A stretch of DNA of 64,000 bases, taken from JAQGMJ01 sp036498945. GTDB taxonomy: Bacteria > Pseudomonadota > Gammaproteobacteria > Burkholderiales > JAEUOS01. The stretch spans positions 13,534 to 77,533 of the forward strand of contig DASYEQ010000056.1 of assembly GCA_036498945.1 (NCBI GenBank), in the 5' to 3' direction. The translations under genes were made by a program, and so were the position numbers. Shown here one piece after another: positions 63,209-64,000 of the stretch (its first letter is position 1; every line of letters begins with the position of its first letter). Under the pieces are notes generated by a model. The model was not told where the DNA came from and made no database searches. It was given only the letters and a program-made list of their open reading frames with translations.

Positions 63209-64000
63209 GCGATTTCCATTTCAGCGCGGGCGCGGGCGCGGGCATCCGCCTCCAGCACGTCTTCCAGGGAGGCGGCCGGCAAACCCGCCACCGCCTCCAG
63301 GGTACGCGCCACGGTACGCTCGATGCCGGTGAAGGGCAGGCGGCGCTCGAGGAAGGCCTGTACCGCGACTTCATTGGCGGCGTTCAGCACCGCCGCGGCG
63401 CTGCCTCCCGCGTGCAGCGCATCATAGGCCAGTTTGAGGCAGGGAAAGCGCAAAAAATCCGGGGCTTCGAAAGTAAATTGTTTCAGTTTGAAAATATCGA
63501 AGGCCGCCACCCCGGCCTCGATACGCTCGGGATAGGCGAGCGCCTGGGCGATCGGCGTGCGCATGTCGGGATTGCCCAGTTGCGCCAGCACCGAGCCGTC
63601 GGCGTATTCGACCATCGAGTGGATCACGCTTTGCGGATGAATCACGACTTCGATCTGTTCCGGGGCGGCGCCGAACAGCCAGTGCGCCTCGATCACTTCC
63701 AGCCCTTTATTCATCATCGTGGCCGAGTCCACCGAAATCTTGCGCCCCATCACCCAGTTCGGATGTGCGCAAGCCTGTTCGGGCGTCACGTCCTCGAGCT
63801 GGCGCGGGGTGGCTGAGCGGAACGGCCCCCCGGACGCGGTAAGCAAAATGCGCCGCACCCCCGATGCCTCCGGCGCCGCATAGTCCCTGGGCAGAGCCTG
63901 AAATATCGCATTGTGCTCGCTGTCGATCGGCAACAGGCGCGCCCTGCTGGCGCGCGCGGCGTCCATCAGCACGGCGCCGGCCGTCACCAGCGATTCCTTG
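63205..64000 (-). CDS. dxr: DXP reductoisomerase (N-terminus off window)
   Basis: Enzyme of the MEP isoprenoid pathway converting DXP to MEP. The visible C-terminal part begins with the KESLV segment (catalytic region, then TAGAVLMDA) and includes LLPIDSEHNAIFQAL, LTASGGPFR, MGRKISVDSATMMNKGLEVIE and HPQSVIHSMVEYADGSVLAQLG. The frame is open to base 64000, so the NADPH-binding N-terminus lies outside. Heads the rseP-bamA-lpx run. Confidence 0.96.
   Translation of the reverse strand, partial: KESLVTAGAVLMDAARASRARLLPIDSEHNAIFQALPRDYAAPEASGVRRILLTASGGPFRSATPRQLEDVTPEQACAHPNWVMGRKISVDSATMMNKGLEVIEAHWLFGAAPEQIEVVIHPQSVIHSMVEYADGSVLAQLGNPDMRTPIAQALAYPERIEAGVAAFDIFKLKQFTFEAPDFLRFPCLKLAYDALHAGGSAAAVLNAANEVAVQAFLERRLPFTGIERTVARTLEAVAGLPAASLEDVLEADARARARAEMEIA

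Noticed and set aside
61679..63427. Plus-strand 582-codon open frame
   Set aside because: Antisense to bamA and rseP; product is His/Gly-rich without recognisable domains.

Overview
The window is about 66% GC, gene-dense chromosomal DNA that reads as a betaproteobacterium (Burkholderiales/Rhodocyclales-like). The clearest sign is the right end: dxr-rseP-bamA-skp-lpxD-fabZ-lpxA-lpxB-rnhB, in the order usual for that class. Bug-type (TctC) binding proteins, an OmpR/EnvZ pair, typA, and an imuA-imuB-dnaE2 cassette fit the same picture. No tRNA, rRNA, insertion sequence, prophage or CRISPR-cas locus was seen.

Layout. 1-7053 (minus): one tightly coupled catabolic operon made of a sugar-type ABC uptake system, an RraA-family protein, a split UxaA-type dehydratase (small and large subunits with a membrane protein gene between them) and a kinase-like phosphotransferase cut by the window edge. 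7398-9517 (plus): ompR-envZ. 9492-18236 (minus): a long run with thpR, a degenerate DUF2064 protein, DUF1992, a lipoprotein metallopeptidase, an alpha/beta hydrolase, DUF3592, a molybdopterin oxidoreductase, a double glycosyltransferase and a membrane protein. 18373-19398: an ACMSD-like amidohydrolase. 19458-25297: a LexA box followed by the mutagenesis cassette imuA-imuB-dnaE2. 25301-29848: a secreted protein of unknown role, an alpha/beta-hydrolase/acyl-CoA-ligase fusion, a LysR regulator and a small zinc-ribbon protein. 30152-34036: ilvE, then alkylation repair (ogt with an AdaA-AlkA fusion) and a DUF3047 lipoprotein. 34305-37674: a secreted protein, apaG, small membrane proteins and mltA.

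38103-43210 (plus) is the most unusual part. It is a five-gene cluster in which two exported proteins each combine a carboxypeptidase-regulatory-like beta domain, one c-type haem site (CxxCH) and a streptogramin-lyase-like beta-propeller. Between them lie two small membrane proteins, one with four histidines at membrane segments, and a stand-alone regulatory-like domain protein. The genes are bounded by a terminator upstream and two strong hairpins downstream, and repeated inverted TGCAA/TTGCA motifs plus a 14-bp palindrome lie in the promoter region. I know of no named pathway with this composition; a periplasmic electron-transfer or oxidoreductase complex with a quinone-linked membrane anchor is my inference.

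43400-54435: typA with a three-copy 52-bp repeat array upstream, an old-yellow-enzyme reductase, two orphan periplasmic binding proteins, a membrane-anchored ferredoxin-like protein, a LysR/GST/PNPOx-like cluster, a PAS sensor kinase and a CopD-like membrane protein. 54432-64000 (minus): envelope biogenesis genes (lipid A, outer-membrane assembly) with rnhB at the 3' end and dxr cut by the right edge.
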